Shown here: positions 1-8,249 of the stretch, piece by piece
How positions within the stretch are numbered: the stretch's first letter is position 1
Layout of the letters: each line of letters starts with the position of its first letter
Source of the DNA: Calothrix sp. HK-06
GTDB lineage: Bacteria; Cyanobacteriota; Cyanobacteriia; Cyanobacteriales; Nostocaceae
Direction of reading: 5' to 3'
Length of the DNA: 52,736 bases
Assembly: GCF_001904745.1 (NCBI RefSeq)
Contig: NZ_MRCD01000066.1
Location: 1-52,736 of the forward strand
Made by a program: the position numbers and the translations under genes
The notes under the pieces: model-generated
Databases searched by the model: none
What the model was told of the DNA's origin: nothing
Seen by the model: only the letters and a program-made list of their open reading frames with translations

Positions 1-320
1 ACTACAGGCATCCTAGAACTTATCAAAGACGAGGTATATTTAGTATTGATGAACCAAGCCCTACAATTAGAAGTGTAAATCGACCTGTTCCCAAAAGTTA
101 TAGAGGGCATCCTGGAGATGCGGCGCCTATCAGTTCTAATTTACGTCCATTAACTACTATAGAACGAAGCTATATACAAACATTTCCTAAAGATTTTATT
201 TTTGATGAACAAAATCAATCAAAAACTGATTTAGAACAAATGATTGGTAATGCAGTACCAGTAAAATTAGCTGAATTTGTCGCCAGATGTCTGCTCCAAC
301 ACATAAAAGATAAACTGTAG
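1..320 (+). CDS. DNA (cytosine-5-)-methyltransferase, C-terminal 105 residues (cut by window edge)
   Basis: The frame is open from the first base (first full codon at 3) to TAG at 318-320. It encodes the end of a C5-cytosine DNA methyltransferase. The sequence shows EPSPTIRSVNRP, then RGHPGDA, then the motif-IX-like stretch RPLTTIERSYIQTFP, and the final motif X IGNAVPVKLAEFVA, which helps form the SAM pocket. The catalytic Pro-Cys motif and the target recognition domain lie outside the window, so specificity cannot be read. From memory the tail looks like the M.BanI/M.HgiCI group, which acts on GGYRCC; that set includes GGCGCC, the hexamer enriched here (inference). No partner restriction gene is visible within the window. 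The stop codon lies inside the first arm of a dispersed GTAGGTTGGGTT repeat. Confidence 0.9.
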   Translation, partial: YRHPRTYQRRGIFSIDEPSPTIRSVNRPVPKSYRGHPGDAAPISSNLRPLTTIERSYIQTFPKDFIFDEQNQSKTDLEQMIGNAVPVKLAEFVARCLLQHIKDKL

Positions 321-370
321 GTTGGGTTCCGGCTTTGCGTTCACGGAGTGTCCCGCAGGGAAACCCAACC
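319..370. repeat. Dispersed inverted repeat, GTTGGGTT/AACCCAAC family, copy 1
   Basis: The arm GGTTGGGTTCC (320-330) is matched by GGAAACCCAACC (359-370). The element fills the gap between the methyltransferase and the convergent SLH gene and could fold as a bidirectional hairpin, although no T-run follows. A second copy lies behind argB at 20652-20763. In both copies the TAG at the left edge is the stop codon of the upstream gene. Confidence 0.8.
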
Positions 371-385
371 CACAAGATGGTAAAT

Positions 386-2449
386 TTAACTGACGGCGAT
401 TACTACACCTGGACTTTCGTTGGCTAGTCTGTCAACGGCGCATACAGCATATTGTCCTGGTTCTACGGTGGCGAAGTTTGTGCCGCGACTTAGAACGCGC
501 TGTAGTGTCCAGTTATCTCCACTGCGTCTGTATAAAGTCCAAGAACGAATTTCGCGCGTATCTCCAGGTTGCCAAGACAGGCGCCGCGAAGCTACTTGAA
601 GTTGAGTTGGTGGAGATGGTGGGTTAGAATTACGCCAAGGCATGGTCGGCGCCAGTGCGGGGGTATTATATAGAGATTGTCGGAATTTATCGGCGATACC
701 TTGAACATTTTTGCTGATGACACTCAGACTAAAGAAGATGTTGCCTAGAGATAAATCGTTAACCAGGTTGCGGCTAATTTTTACCTGTTTTTCGATTTCT
801 TCATCTTTCCAAGCTTTGCCATCTTTGTCATCGAGTTTTCCAAGATTATTCCCTGCATAAACATGGCGTTGCTTTATATTAATTTCTGTCCACCATTTGA
901 GTAAAACAGGGTAACTTTGTTTAGTTTGGTCGGTAGGCCAGTACAGTTGTGGAGCGATATAATCTACCAAACCTTGTTCAACCCATTTCTTTGAGTCGGC
1001 ATAAAGTACAGCGAAAGCATCTAACCCAGTAATTCCTGCTGGTTGTCCAGGTCTATAAATACCAAAGGGACTAATACCAAATTTTACATTTGGTTTTGCT
1101 GCTCTAATTCCTTGTGATAACCGTAATACCATTTGATTGACGTTTTCACGGCGCCAATCTTCTAAACTTAAATTACCGCCTGCATTGCGATATGCTGCAT
1201 AAGTTTTATTATCTGGAAAACTTTGTCCTTCTATTGGGTAAGGATAAAAGTAGTCATCAAGGTGAATACCATCAACGTCGTAACGCTCTAGCACATCCAT
1301 AATTACATTGTACGCGCGGTCTTGCACTATTTTGGCGCCTGGATCCATCCATAGTTGGTTGTCCCATTGGTATACTACATCAGGGTTTGTAACAGCAAGA
1401 TGAGGACGGGCAAGATTACCTTGTCGAATTGAAGTTTTCGCGCGGTAAGGATTAAACCATGCGTGTAGTTCAATATTGCGTTTACGACATTCAGCAATAG
1501 CAAACTCTAATGGGTCATATCCGGGTGCTTGACCTTGTGTACCAGAGAACCAAGCGCTCCAAGGTTCTAACTGTGAACTGTAAGCTGCATCTCCTTCAGG
1601 ACGTACTTGAAATACAAGCGCGTTGAAATTTAATTGTTGAAGTCTGGTGATAATTTGTAGTAATTCAGCTTTTTGCTGGTCGGCAGATAACCCTGGTTTC
1701 GACGGAAAATCAATATTCCATACACACGTTAACCAGGCGCCGCGAAATTCACGACGATGACTCACACGAACTGTACCTGTTGGTGCTGGTGATGGAGTAG
1801 GGGTAGGAGTAGGGGTAGGACGTGGTGGGGTTGTAGTTTGTCGAGGTGAAACTAAAAAGTTGGAGGCAATTTTTGGAACTTCGCCAATGTACACTAAACC
1901 TTGATAGATAAACGCTGCTACATCAGCGCGAATTGCGGCTAAATTCGGATTGAGTAATCTTGTATTGGGGTGGCTTGATACTATTTCAGCACTAGTTGCT
2001 ATTGCTACCTGATTTCTTGCATACCCAGGAATTTGTACGGAATCTTCATAGATTTGCGGTAAGCTATTAAGTAAATCAGGTCTTATTTTTGACGCAATGT
2101 CTAAACCTGCAACTAGGGATAATAAAACTTCTAGACGCGAAATTCGGTTATCGGGGCGAAAACGATTATCAGGGAAACCGTTGAGAAAGCCTGTTTCAAA
2201 AGCTGTTTGAATTGCTGAGAAAGCCCAAGAATTTGCAGGTACATCTACAAAAGGTATGTATTGGCGCCTTTTCGGAATCTTGGTAAAGGCTTTAGTTATG
2301 ATTGCCGCATACTCTGCACGTGTGATTGAGTTATCAGGACGAAAGACACCGTTTTGTCCTGTAACTACACCACGTCGCAGCAATGGCTCGATAAATGGAC
2401 GTGCCCAGTGATTTTGAATATCAGAAAACGTTGTAGTATTAGATACCAT
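386..2449 (-). CDS. SLH-domain glycosyl-hydrolase-like protein (GHL10/DUF187 family)
   Basis: The protein has 687 residues. Three S-layer-homology units occupy about 8-57, 67-117 and 134-193 (first one FSDIQNHWARPFIEPLLRRG, with the following RPDNSITRAE). A Pro/Thr linker runs about 205-228, and a GHL10 TIM-barrel-type domain about 231-550 (EFRGAWLTCVWN; GIHLDDYFYP). A small beta-rich C-terminal domain follows. SLH units bind peptidoglycan-linked polymers or reach the outer membrane; GHL10 proteins are predicted to cleave glycans at the envelope. Substrate is unknown. No signal peptide is seen at the N-terminus, and an in-frame TAA sits two codons before the ATG, so the start is not simply mis-set upstream. 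It is convergent with the methyltransferase gene. Confidence 0.88.
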   Translation of the reverse strand: MVSNTTTFSDIQNHWARPFIEPLLRRGVVTGQNGVFRPDNSITRAEYAAIITKAFTKIPKRRQYIPFVDVPANSWAFSAIQTAFETGFLNGFPDNRFRPDNRISRLEVLLSLVAGLDIASKIRPDLLNSLPQIYEDSVQIPGYARNQVAIATSAEIVSSHPNTRLLNPNLAAIRADVAAFIYQGLVYIGEVPKIASNFLVSPRQTTTPPRPTPTPTPTPSPAPTGTVRVSHRREFRGAWLTCVWNIDFPSKPGLSADQQKAELLQIITRLQQLNFNALVFQVRPEGDAAYSSQLEPWSAWFSGTQGQAPGYDPLEFAIAECRKRNIELHAWFNPYRAKTSIRQGNLARPHLAVTNPDVVYQWDNQLWMDPGAKIVQDRAYNVIMDVLERYDVDGIHLDDYFYPYPIEGQSFPDNKTYAAYRNAGGNLSLEDWRRENVNQMVLRLSQGIRAAKPNVKFGISPFGIYRPGQPAGITGLDAFAVLYADSKKWVEQGLVDYIAPQLYWPTDQTKQSYPVLLKWWTEINIKQRHVYAGNNLGKLDDKDGKAWKDEEIEKQVKISRNLVNDLSLGNIFFSLSVISKNVQGIADKFRQSLYNTPALAPTMPWRNSNPPSPPTQLQVASRRLSWQPGDTREIRSWTLYRRSGDNWTLQRVLSRGTNFATVEPGQYAVCAVDRLANESPGVVIAVS

Positions 2450-2530
2450 TGTTTAACTTGTATATTCGGTTTACTGGGATAAATTGTAGACTGCTTTGTT
2501 ATTTTGGGCACAATAAAAAAGAGAAACCAT

Positions 2531-2597
2531 AGAAACCCGGTTTCTTGGTTGATGACTTGTAATGAAAACAATGATTTTGTATAGAAACCGGGTTTCT
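2531..2597. repeat. Twin-palindrome element (AGAAACCCGGTTTCT / AGAAACCGGGTTTCT), copy 1
   Basis: Two 15-bp palindromes, at 2531-2545 and 2583-2597, are exact reverse complements of each other and are separated by 37 bases. The spacer shares the pattern GTTGA...AACAATG...TTTTGT with the copy at 28409-28474. The element lies in the gap between two divergent genes. Confidence 0.85.
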
Positions 2598-2685
2598 GAA
2601 ACAATTTTGTATTTTTGCCTATCTTGGCTTTTAAGCTACAACTGTTTTCACCTGCAATTAGTTAAAGTTAATTGATTGATGAGTA

Positions 2686-3147
2686 ATGATTTTTAAAAGC
2701 GTGCGAAAGCGTAACTTATTTTACATTTTATTTACACTTGTTTTAATTGGTGTTATGGGTTTTTCGTATTTATCCGAAAAGTCGCCTGTTTTAGGGTGTC
2801 AATGGTGGGGTTTTTCTGATAATACTCCTAAATATTATGTGTATCCTGAAAAGCTAGTTGTTAAACCTTGGCATGGACAGCATCATGTATATGCTGTTTT
2901 TACGATTCCCGGTGGCTATCTTAATGATAAGCAGTTTACCCTCAATATTGAGGGTGATAAAACTTATTGTGGTATTCTTGCTTATGCTGGAACTACTGAA
3001 TTTGAAGGTGTTCGCGCGAAACCTGGATACTATTTGATGAAGGGTTTGTTAAATACTCGTATTGCTTTGTGGGTTATTTCTCAAGGTAAGGGTGATGAGT
3101 TGAAACAACCAACTAATTGGAAAGTTGGTTATTCCAAGATTAAATGA
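2686..3147 (+). CDS. Small membrane-anchored protein of unknown function
   Basis: The protein has 153 residues and is not recognised. The start ATG is followed by a basic stretch (MIFKSVRKRN) and a hydrophobic helix at about 11-29, which fits an uncleaved signal anchor or a cleaved signal peptide. The remaining 120 residues contain two cysteines (in LGCQWWG and KTYCGIL), many aromatic residues and alternating beta-strand-like segments, suggesting a small secreted beta domain, perhaps with a disulfide. It is convergent with the S9 peptidase gene, 15 bases away. It does not look like a shadow of another gene, and base usage matches the surroundings. Confidence 0.7.
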   Translation: MIFKSVRKRNLFYILFTLVLIGVMGFSYLSEKSPVLGCQWWGFSDNTPKYYVYPEKLVVKPWHGQHHVYAVFTIPGGYLNDKQFTLNIEGDKTYCGILAYAGTTEFEGVRAKPGYYLMKGLLNTRIALWVISQGKGDELKQPTNWKVGYSKIK

Positions 3148-3162
3148 TTTTGGTGTTTATTT

Positions 3163-5112
3163 TTACATAAGGTGTTCTTGGATGAACATGATTGTTGCGT
3201 AAAATTGAAAATCTATGTTTCTTTTTTTGCTGAAACCATGTCCTTCGTCTTTTGCCATGAGATACCAAACGGGGATGTTGTTTTTTCGTACAGTTGCTAC
3301 TATTTGTTCGGCTTCATTTAATGGTACACGCGGGTCGTTTTTTCCGTGAATTACAAAGAGTGGTTTTTTGATACGGCTGGCGTTATTTAATGGCGATATT
3401 TTTAAGAGAAATTCGCGCATTTTCGGGTCTCGTTCGTCTCCATATTCTACTCTTCGTAAGTCTCTTCTATAACCTTCGGTTCTTTCTAAGAATGTGACAA
3501 AGTTGGATATTCCTACTATGTTTATTGAAGCGCGTATTCTTTCAGGATAGTTGGTTGCTACTGCTAGTGACATGTAACCACCGTAACTTCCACCTGTTAC
3601 TAACACTCGGTCTTTATCTAGCTGAGGTTGTGTTAATATCCAGTCTAATAAGGCGCCTATATCTTTTACTGAGTCTTCACGTTTAAATCCGTTATCTAGT
3701 TGTAGAAATGTTTTTCCGTACCCTGATGAACCTCGGACGTTGGGAAATATTACTGTTACACCTAATTCATTTATTATGTAATTAAGGCGCCCTAAAAAGC
3801 CAGGACGTGATTGCCCTTCGGGACCTCCATGAATATCAATTATTACCGGACGTTTGCCTGTAAATTTCGATGGGGGACGATACATAAACCCAGAAATTGT
3901 TTTACCGTCAAAGCTTTTCCATCTAATTAATTGAGCATCGGTGAACTTGGCTGTGTTGATACCACCTGTTTCGCTTTCTGTCCAACGTTCTATTTTGTTA
4001 CTCCGAATATTTAATGAATATACATCGGCTGTGGAACGTGCAGAAACTAATGTAAATCCTAAGTCCTCGTTATTTTTATGCCAGTTCGTGCCTAGTACTT
4101 GTCCTACAGGTAAATTAGGTAAGGGTTTTTCTTTACGTGTTGCTGTATCAAGAAGGTGTAATACACTGGTGCCATCTTCATTTGTAACGAAAGCCAAGTT
4201 TTTACCGTCGTCGGAAAGGTCAATATCTTCTACATCCCATTTAATATTAGTAGTTAGGTAAGTTGGCTGCATTGTTGCTAGGTCAACATATGCCAATCTT
4301 TGAAACTCTGATTCTTTATCGGTAACGACGTACAAACCTTTACCATCTTTACTAAATATGGCGCCATCGTAGGAAATTTTTTCTTTACCACCTTTGGGTG
4401 TAATAAGTTTCTTTTCTCCAGATGCTGCATCTAATAGCCATAAGTAGCTTTCATTTACAGAAACGTATTCTAAAACGAGTATTTTACTATCATCTGGTGC
4501 CCAGTCTAATGAACCCCAACCACCACCTTCGACTTGAGTAATAAGTTTATCGGTTTTGGGGTCTAATGGGTCAATAATATAAAAATCATTATCTTTACCA
4601 GTACGGCGGGTGGAGGTGTAAATTATTCTGTCACCTTTATTTGACCATCTACCACCACTGTTTTTTGATTTCCCGTCAGTGAGTAATGTGACATCACCTG
4701 TCGCGAAGTCATAACGGTAGTTTTGACTAAACTCATTTCCGCCAATATCTTTACTGAAAACAAAATATTCGCCTTGTGTTGGTTGAAAGCTTCCTCCTGC
4801 TACACGCTCAGGAAAAAAAGTTAACTGCTTGCGAGTGCCAAGAGGAAATTTGACGAGATGTACTTGTGGGGTGTCGGCGAAGCGTGTAGATATCAGCATT
4901 TCACGCCTTTTGGGGTGCCAACTTGCTAAACTCGCAGCGCGAAAATTCGTATAACGTTCAACGTTTTGGGCAATACTAACAGGAATGGGTGGAATTCCTT
5001 CCACAACTAGATTATCACCCGGTGTAATAGTTTGAGTTTGAGCAACAGCCATAAAAGCAGGTAGTAACACTACTGCTAGAAGGGTAGCAAAGAATTTTGA
5101 AAAAAATCGCAT
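3163..5112 (-). CDS. S9-family (prolyl oligopeptidase-type) serine peptidase, secreted
   Basis: The protein has 649 residues. An N-terminal signal peptide (about 1-24, ending AVAQ) is followed by a beta-propeller of WD40-like/TolB-like repeats to about residue 390, then an alpha/beta hydrolase domain. The catalytic triad is visible: Ser509 in GGSYGG, Asp593 in GKNDPRVP and His625 in DEGHGF. Enzymes of this type cleave short peptides, often after Pro or dipeptide-wise; the propeller restricts access. The protein probably works in the periplasm. It stands alone, with no obvious operon partner, and the TPR gene upstream on the same strand is separated by a repeat. Family assignment is firm; exact peptide specificity is unknown. 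Confidence 0.92.
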   Translation of the reverse strand: MRFFSKFFATLLAVVLLPAFMAVAQTQTITPGDNLVVEGIPPIPVSIAQNVERYTNFRAASLASWHPKRREMLISTRFADTPQVHLVKFPLGTRKQLTFFPERVAGGSFQPTQGEYFVFSKDIGGNEFSQNYRYDFATGDVTLLTDGKSKNSGGRWSNKGDRIIYTSTRRTGKDNDFYIIDPLDPKTDKLITQVEGGGWGSLDWAPDDSKILVLEYVSVNESYLWLLDAASGEKKLITPKGGKEKISYDGAIFSKDGKGLYVVTDKESEFQRLAYVDLATMQPTYLTTNIKWDVEDIDLSDDGKNLAFVTNEDGTSVLHLLDTATRKEKPLPNLPVGQVLGTNWHKNNEDLGFTLVSARSTADVYSLNIRSNKIERWTESETGGINTAKFTDAQLIRWKSFDGKTISGFMYRPPSKFTGKRPVIIDIHGGPEGQSRPGFLGRLNYIINELGVTVIFPNVRGSSGYGKTFLQLDNGFKREDSVKDIGALLDWILTQPQLDKDRVLVTGGSYGGYMSLAVATNYPERIRASINIVGISNFVTFLERTEGYRRDLRRVEYGDERDPKMREFLLKISPLNNASRIKKPLFVIHGKNDPRVPLNEAEQIVATVRKNNIPVWYLMAKDEGHGFSKKRNIDFQFYATIMFIQEHLM

Positions 5113-5164
5113 TATACGGGTTATGTCATCACGGAACGGTCATTGTATAAAATACACTGGTTTT

Positions 5165-5221
5165 GGGGGCGGGTTTATAAAGTGTTAAAACATTTGTAGC
5201 ATATGGCTTAACCCGCCCCTA
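5165..5221. repeat. Dispersed inverted repeat, GTAGGGGCGGGTT family, copy 1
   Basis: GGGGGCGGGTTTA (5165-5177) is matched by TAACCCGCCCCT (5209-5220) across about 30 bases. A related copy lies at 9003-9060. Read on the minus strand, the TAG of GGTAGGGGCGGGTT is the stop codon of the TPR gene (5219-5221), so the repeat abuts or overlaps the gene end. Confidence 0.85.
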
Positions 5222-6496
5222 CCGTCTATCACGTTCAATATCACTAATCACTTTTTCCATGTACCAATCTTCTGACATACCTGGATAATAATACTTAGCG
5301 TCTTCTATCAACCTTTCGGCAATTTCCCAGTAACCGCCTACAAGCCTTAATAATTTTTGACGAAGTATAGTAGATTGAGGTTTGTTTAAATTTTGACTCG
5401 GTACAGTTATTTTATTTAAGCTGTCCAAGACTTGTTGATAATTTTTCCAATCTTCTTTTTCACAAAATATACTCGCAGCTTTTTGATAATCATTAATTGC
5501 TTGCTGCATTTCTTCAATATGGGTGTATGCTAAACCACGATTATAGTAAGCGTGAGCATCTTCGGGGTCAAGTTGTAAAGCTTTAGTATAGTCTTGAACG
5601 GCGCCGTAGTGATTGCCCATGCTTCGGTAAGCGTTACCTCTGGCGATAAAAAGCATCGCATTATCTGGTTCTAATTCCAAAGCTTTGTTAAAATCAGCAA
5701 TGGCGCCAGTATTATCTCCGAGTTGTAATCTAGCTTTACCTCGGTTACGGTAGACAATGGCGTCTTGAAAGTTATATTTTAAAGCTTGATTAAAATCAGC
5801 AATGGCATCTATATACCTTTCTTGCTTGCAGCGTATCACACCTCTACAGCAATAAGCCTTACCATCTTGCGGGTCTACTTGAAAAACCCAATTCAAACTT
5901 TCGAGCGCTTCTCTTATATCTCCTTGTTCGGCTTTTTCGATTAATTGTTTAAAGTAATCACCTTCGTACATGATTACAGGTGATGCACTCGTTGATGGCT
6001 TAATGCTTACAACCTGCTGTAGTTGAGGTTTCGGTTGAAGTTGCTTAATTTTCTCCATGCACAACCGACAATTTTCTGCGTCTTTCTGCACTATATATAA
6101 TTCTGCCGCTTTTTTGAAGCTGACAATGGCGCCGTGAACATCTCCTGATTTTCGTAGCAGGGTACCGCGTAAGTTATGCGCTGCCGCATAATTGTAGTCA
6201 AGACGAATGGCGCGTTCAATATCATCAATGGCACTCGGCAAATTTTTTAGTACCATCCGCGCTAATGCCCGACTGTAATATGCTTGAATTAAGTTTGAAT
6301 CTAGCTTCAAAGCTTCGGTATAGTCTGAAACGGCGCGTAATACTTCACCCAAATCATAATAAGCCAAGCCACGCTGCAAGTAGGCTTCAGCAAAATAAGG
6401 ATTTACCTCTAGTTCCGCTGTAAAATCTACGATGGCGCCTGTGTAGTCATGAAGTTTAGCTTTTTCCAATCCCCGGTTGAAGTTTTCTTGAGTCAT
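5219..6496 (-). CDS. Tetratricopeptide-repeat protein
   Basis: The protein has 425 residues built mostly of TPR helices. About three to four repeats lie in 1-130 and about five in 185-345; typical units contain AYYNRGLAYTHIEEMQQAIN and ALELEPDNAMLFIARGNAYR. The C-terminal 60 residues lack repeats. No signal peptide or membrane helix is seen, so it is probably cytoplasmic. TPR arrays mediate protein-protein contacts; the partner is unknown. It lies upstream of the S9 peptidase on the same strand but is separated by an inverted repeat, which argues against tight co-transcription. The methyltransferase gene upstream is 42 bases away and may share a promoter. Confidence 0.9.
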   Translation of the reverse strand: MTQENFNRGLEKAKLHDYTGAIVDFTAELEVNPYFAEAYLQRGLAYYDLGEVLRAVSDYTEALKLDSNLIQAYYSRALARMVLKNLPSAIDDIERAIRLDYNYAAAHNLRGTLLRKSGDVHGAIVSFKKAAELYIVQKDAENCRLCMEKIKQLQPKPQLQQVVSIKPSTSASPVIMYEGDYFKQLIEKAEQGDIREALESLNWVFQVDPQDGKAYCCRGVIRCKQERYIDAIADFNQALKYNFQDAIVYRNRGKARLQLGDNTGAIADFNKALELEPDNAMLFIARGNAYRSMGNHYGAVQDYTKALQLDPEDAHAYYNRGLAYTHIEEMQQAINDYQKAASIFCEKEDWKNYQQVLDSLNKITVPSQNLNKPQSTILRQKLLRLVGGYWEIAERLIEDAKYYYPGMSEDWYMEKVISDIERDRR

Positions 6497-6538
6497 GGCT
6501 GTGGCATAAAAAATTTTGGATTAATATATCCTAGCCTA

Positions 6539-7429
6539 TTAGTATAAACGCTTGGCAATACACATGATTGATTGTGCTGAAGAAGATGCATCTGGATTCA
6601 TACCAGATAGCTTTTGACTCAAACGCATTCGCCAAGAAGATTTACCTAATTGACCATTCAGAACTTCGGCGCCCAAGTCATGGTTGTGTGGATAGAGCTT
6701 TACGTCAAAACCTAGCGGGTTGAGTATTTGATAATAAAGTTCTGGTGTAATGCCATCACCCGGTCTTTGGTTATGAATTTCGGTTTTGTGACGCGCGGTT
6801 CGTTTGTCAAACGCTATGTAATGCTTGTAGCGCATTAATCTATAAAGTGGGAAACGAATATTCCGTAAGAATAACCCCAAGCCTTTAAAATTCCAAGCTG
6901 TTACCTGTGGGTCTTGGTCGGTAAATAAAATGCCACCAGGACGCACGATTCTTGCGGCTTCCGCCAAAACTTTACCCATGTCGTTACAATGATGAATTGT
7001 TGCATTTGCTACAACTACATCAGCAAATCCATTTATAAAAGGTAAATTGTGAGCATCGGCTAAAATTGGCACATAACCAACTTCTTGTGCCATCTCTAAT
7101 GCACCATGCGAAACATCAACACCAATTAATAACTTTGGTGAACCTCCTAATGTTGCGTAAACGTTCCCAGGCCCACAACCGATATCAACGACGATTTTAT
7201 GATCCCAACTACCCATCGCCATCATCCATCTATCATGGAATGATTGGCTGCGGTGACTTTGTAAGAAGTATTCTTTTCCCCATTGCGGATGACCGAAAAA
7301 ATAGCTATTAGCTATCATTCCTGGTGTAAATACAGGTATTTTACAACTTGGAATGTTACCCGTCCAATCTACATCAACACTTTCGCTGAGATATGGTGCT
7401 AGAATATCTTTCAAAGAAGTTATCATCAT
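6539..7429 (-). CDS. Class I SAM-dependent methyltransferase
   Basis: The protein has 296 residues. The SAM-binding core is clear: motif I VVDIGCGPGNV at 80-90, the acidic end of strand 2 at Asp105 (GVDVS), motif II-like LADAHNLPF around 123-131, NATIHHC near 142-148, and RPGGIL around 163-168. The layout matches UbiE/Methyltransf_11-type small-molecule methyltransferases. The N-terminal 70 residues and the C-terminal 100 residues lack known motifs and may set substrate choice. The substrate cannot be inferred. It lies just upstream of the TPR gene on the same strand (42-base gap). Confidence 0.88.
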   Translation of the reverse strand: MMITSLKDILAPYLSESVDVDWTGNIPSCKIPVFTPGMIANSYFFGHPQWGKEYFLQSHRSQSFHDRWMMAMGSWDHKIVVDIGCGPGNVYATLGGSPKLLIGVDVSHGALEMAQEVGYVPILADAHNLPFINGFADVVVANATIHHCNDMGKVLAEAARIVRPGGILFTDQDPQVTAWNFKGLGLFLRNIRFPLYRLMRYKHYIAFDKRTARHKTEIHNQRPGDGITPELYYQILNPLGFDVKLYPHNHDLGAEVLNGQLGKSSWRMRLSQKLSGMNPDASSSAQSIMCIAKRLY

Positions 7430-7751
7430 TTTAATTTAATTAATAAAAGAGAAAAAACTGTTTATAATTCTCTTCACGCCAAAAAAGCTTTTTACGACTT
7501 AAACCTAAATATTATTACTTCCACGCTAAGTATCTTTTCTAGCAGAAATATCAGTATCAGGAATTATCTAACAAATTCATCGTTAATTATTGTATTTTTT
7601 TTGTAAAAAATAAAAAAATATAATTATTTTTACTAATGTTCATATCATTAACTTTGAGGGTAGAAATATTAGCAATGGATGATTAACGAATATAACAAAT
7701 GAGTTATCCGTTACATCCGTTGCATCCATTGCAAGACGACAGTATAATTAT
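7430..7751. other. Intergenic stretch holding an ATCCGTTAC repeat
   Basis: About 320 AT-rich bases separate the methyltransferase start from the PhyH relic. The only structure seen is the inverted repeat described at 7672-7732. The stretch next to 7429 should hold the promoter of the methyltransferase gene, but no clear -35/-10 pair stands out. Confidence 0.5.
7672..7732. repeat. ATCCGTTAC-type repeat with inverted ends, copy 1
   Basis: GCAATGGATG (7672-7681) is the reverse complement of CATCCATTGC (7723-7732). Tandem-like 9-mers (ATCCGTTAC, ATCCGTTGC, ATCCATTGC) fill the right half. Related copies lie at 29991-30063 and 34264-34370. Confidence 0.8.
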
Positions 7752-8219
7752 TTACAACATTGATTTAAGATAGTGAAGTTCGATTAAATCGTGCTGCATT
7801 CCATAATCCTTACTAGCAAACTCAACCTGTAACATTAAGCGAGGTTCAGTTACTGGTGCGCTTCCTTTATGATAACCGAACGTATCTTCGGCAAATCCCC
7901 AACCGCGCGAACCTGTAATTGAAACTATATTTTCTTTTCCATAGTAATCTATCAAATCTTGCTCAGTCGCGCGCCCTCGCAATAGCTGATACAAAAGTTT
8001 CTTTCGATTATGGCTACCCAGTATATATACATGTAGACCACTATTCAAATCAACATCGGTTATATAGAAGAAAAACTTCAGAAATTTATAGTCATCAAGG
8101 TCGCAGTGAAAAACTTGTGCAGCTTTTGACTGTTCAAAAAAAGTTGAATTACTAGGGAAACTCCGAAAAAGCGAGTTTGATATATGTAATGGTTTCTTTT
8201 TAAGGTATTTTGCTGCAAT
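7752..8219 (-). pseudogene. 5'-truncated phytanoyl-CoA dioxygenase (PhyH)-like gene
   Basis: An open frame runs from 8219 (just after an in-frame TAA at 8220-8222) to the stop at 7752, about 155 residues without an ATG near the front. It reads as the C-terminal half of a PhyH-type Fe(II)/2-oxoglutarate dioxygenase. The metal site HxD is present in VFHCDLDDYKFLKFF, the distal His in EDTFGYHKG, and the 2-oxoglutarate Arg in PRLMLQVEF. The usual N-terminal 100 or more residues are absent; immediately upstream is the AIM24-like gene. A TTG at 8046-8048 would give only 98 residues and would lose the HxD motif. The simplest reading is a relic created by deletion. A rare start (ATT/TTG) making a short protein cannot be excluded. 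Confidence 0.75.
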
Positions 8220-8249
8220 TTACTGTAAAAAAACGTCATTTTGCAATTT

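Noticed and set aside
2365-2604. 79-codon minus-strand frame between the SLH gene and the small membrane protein
   Set aside because: It overlaps the SLH gene end-region and consists largely of the twin-palindrome repeat; no protein signal.
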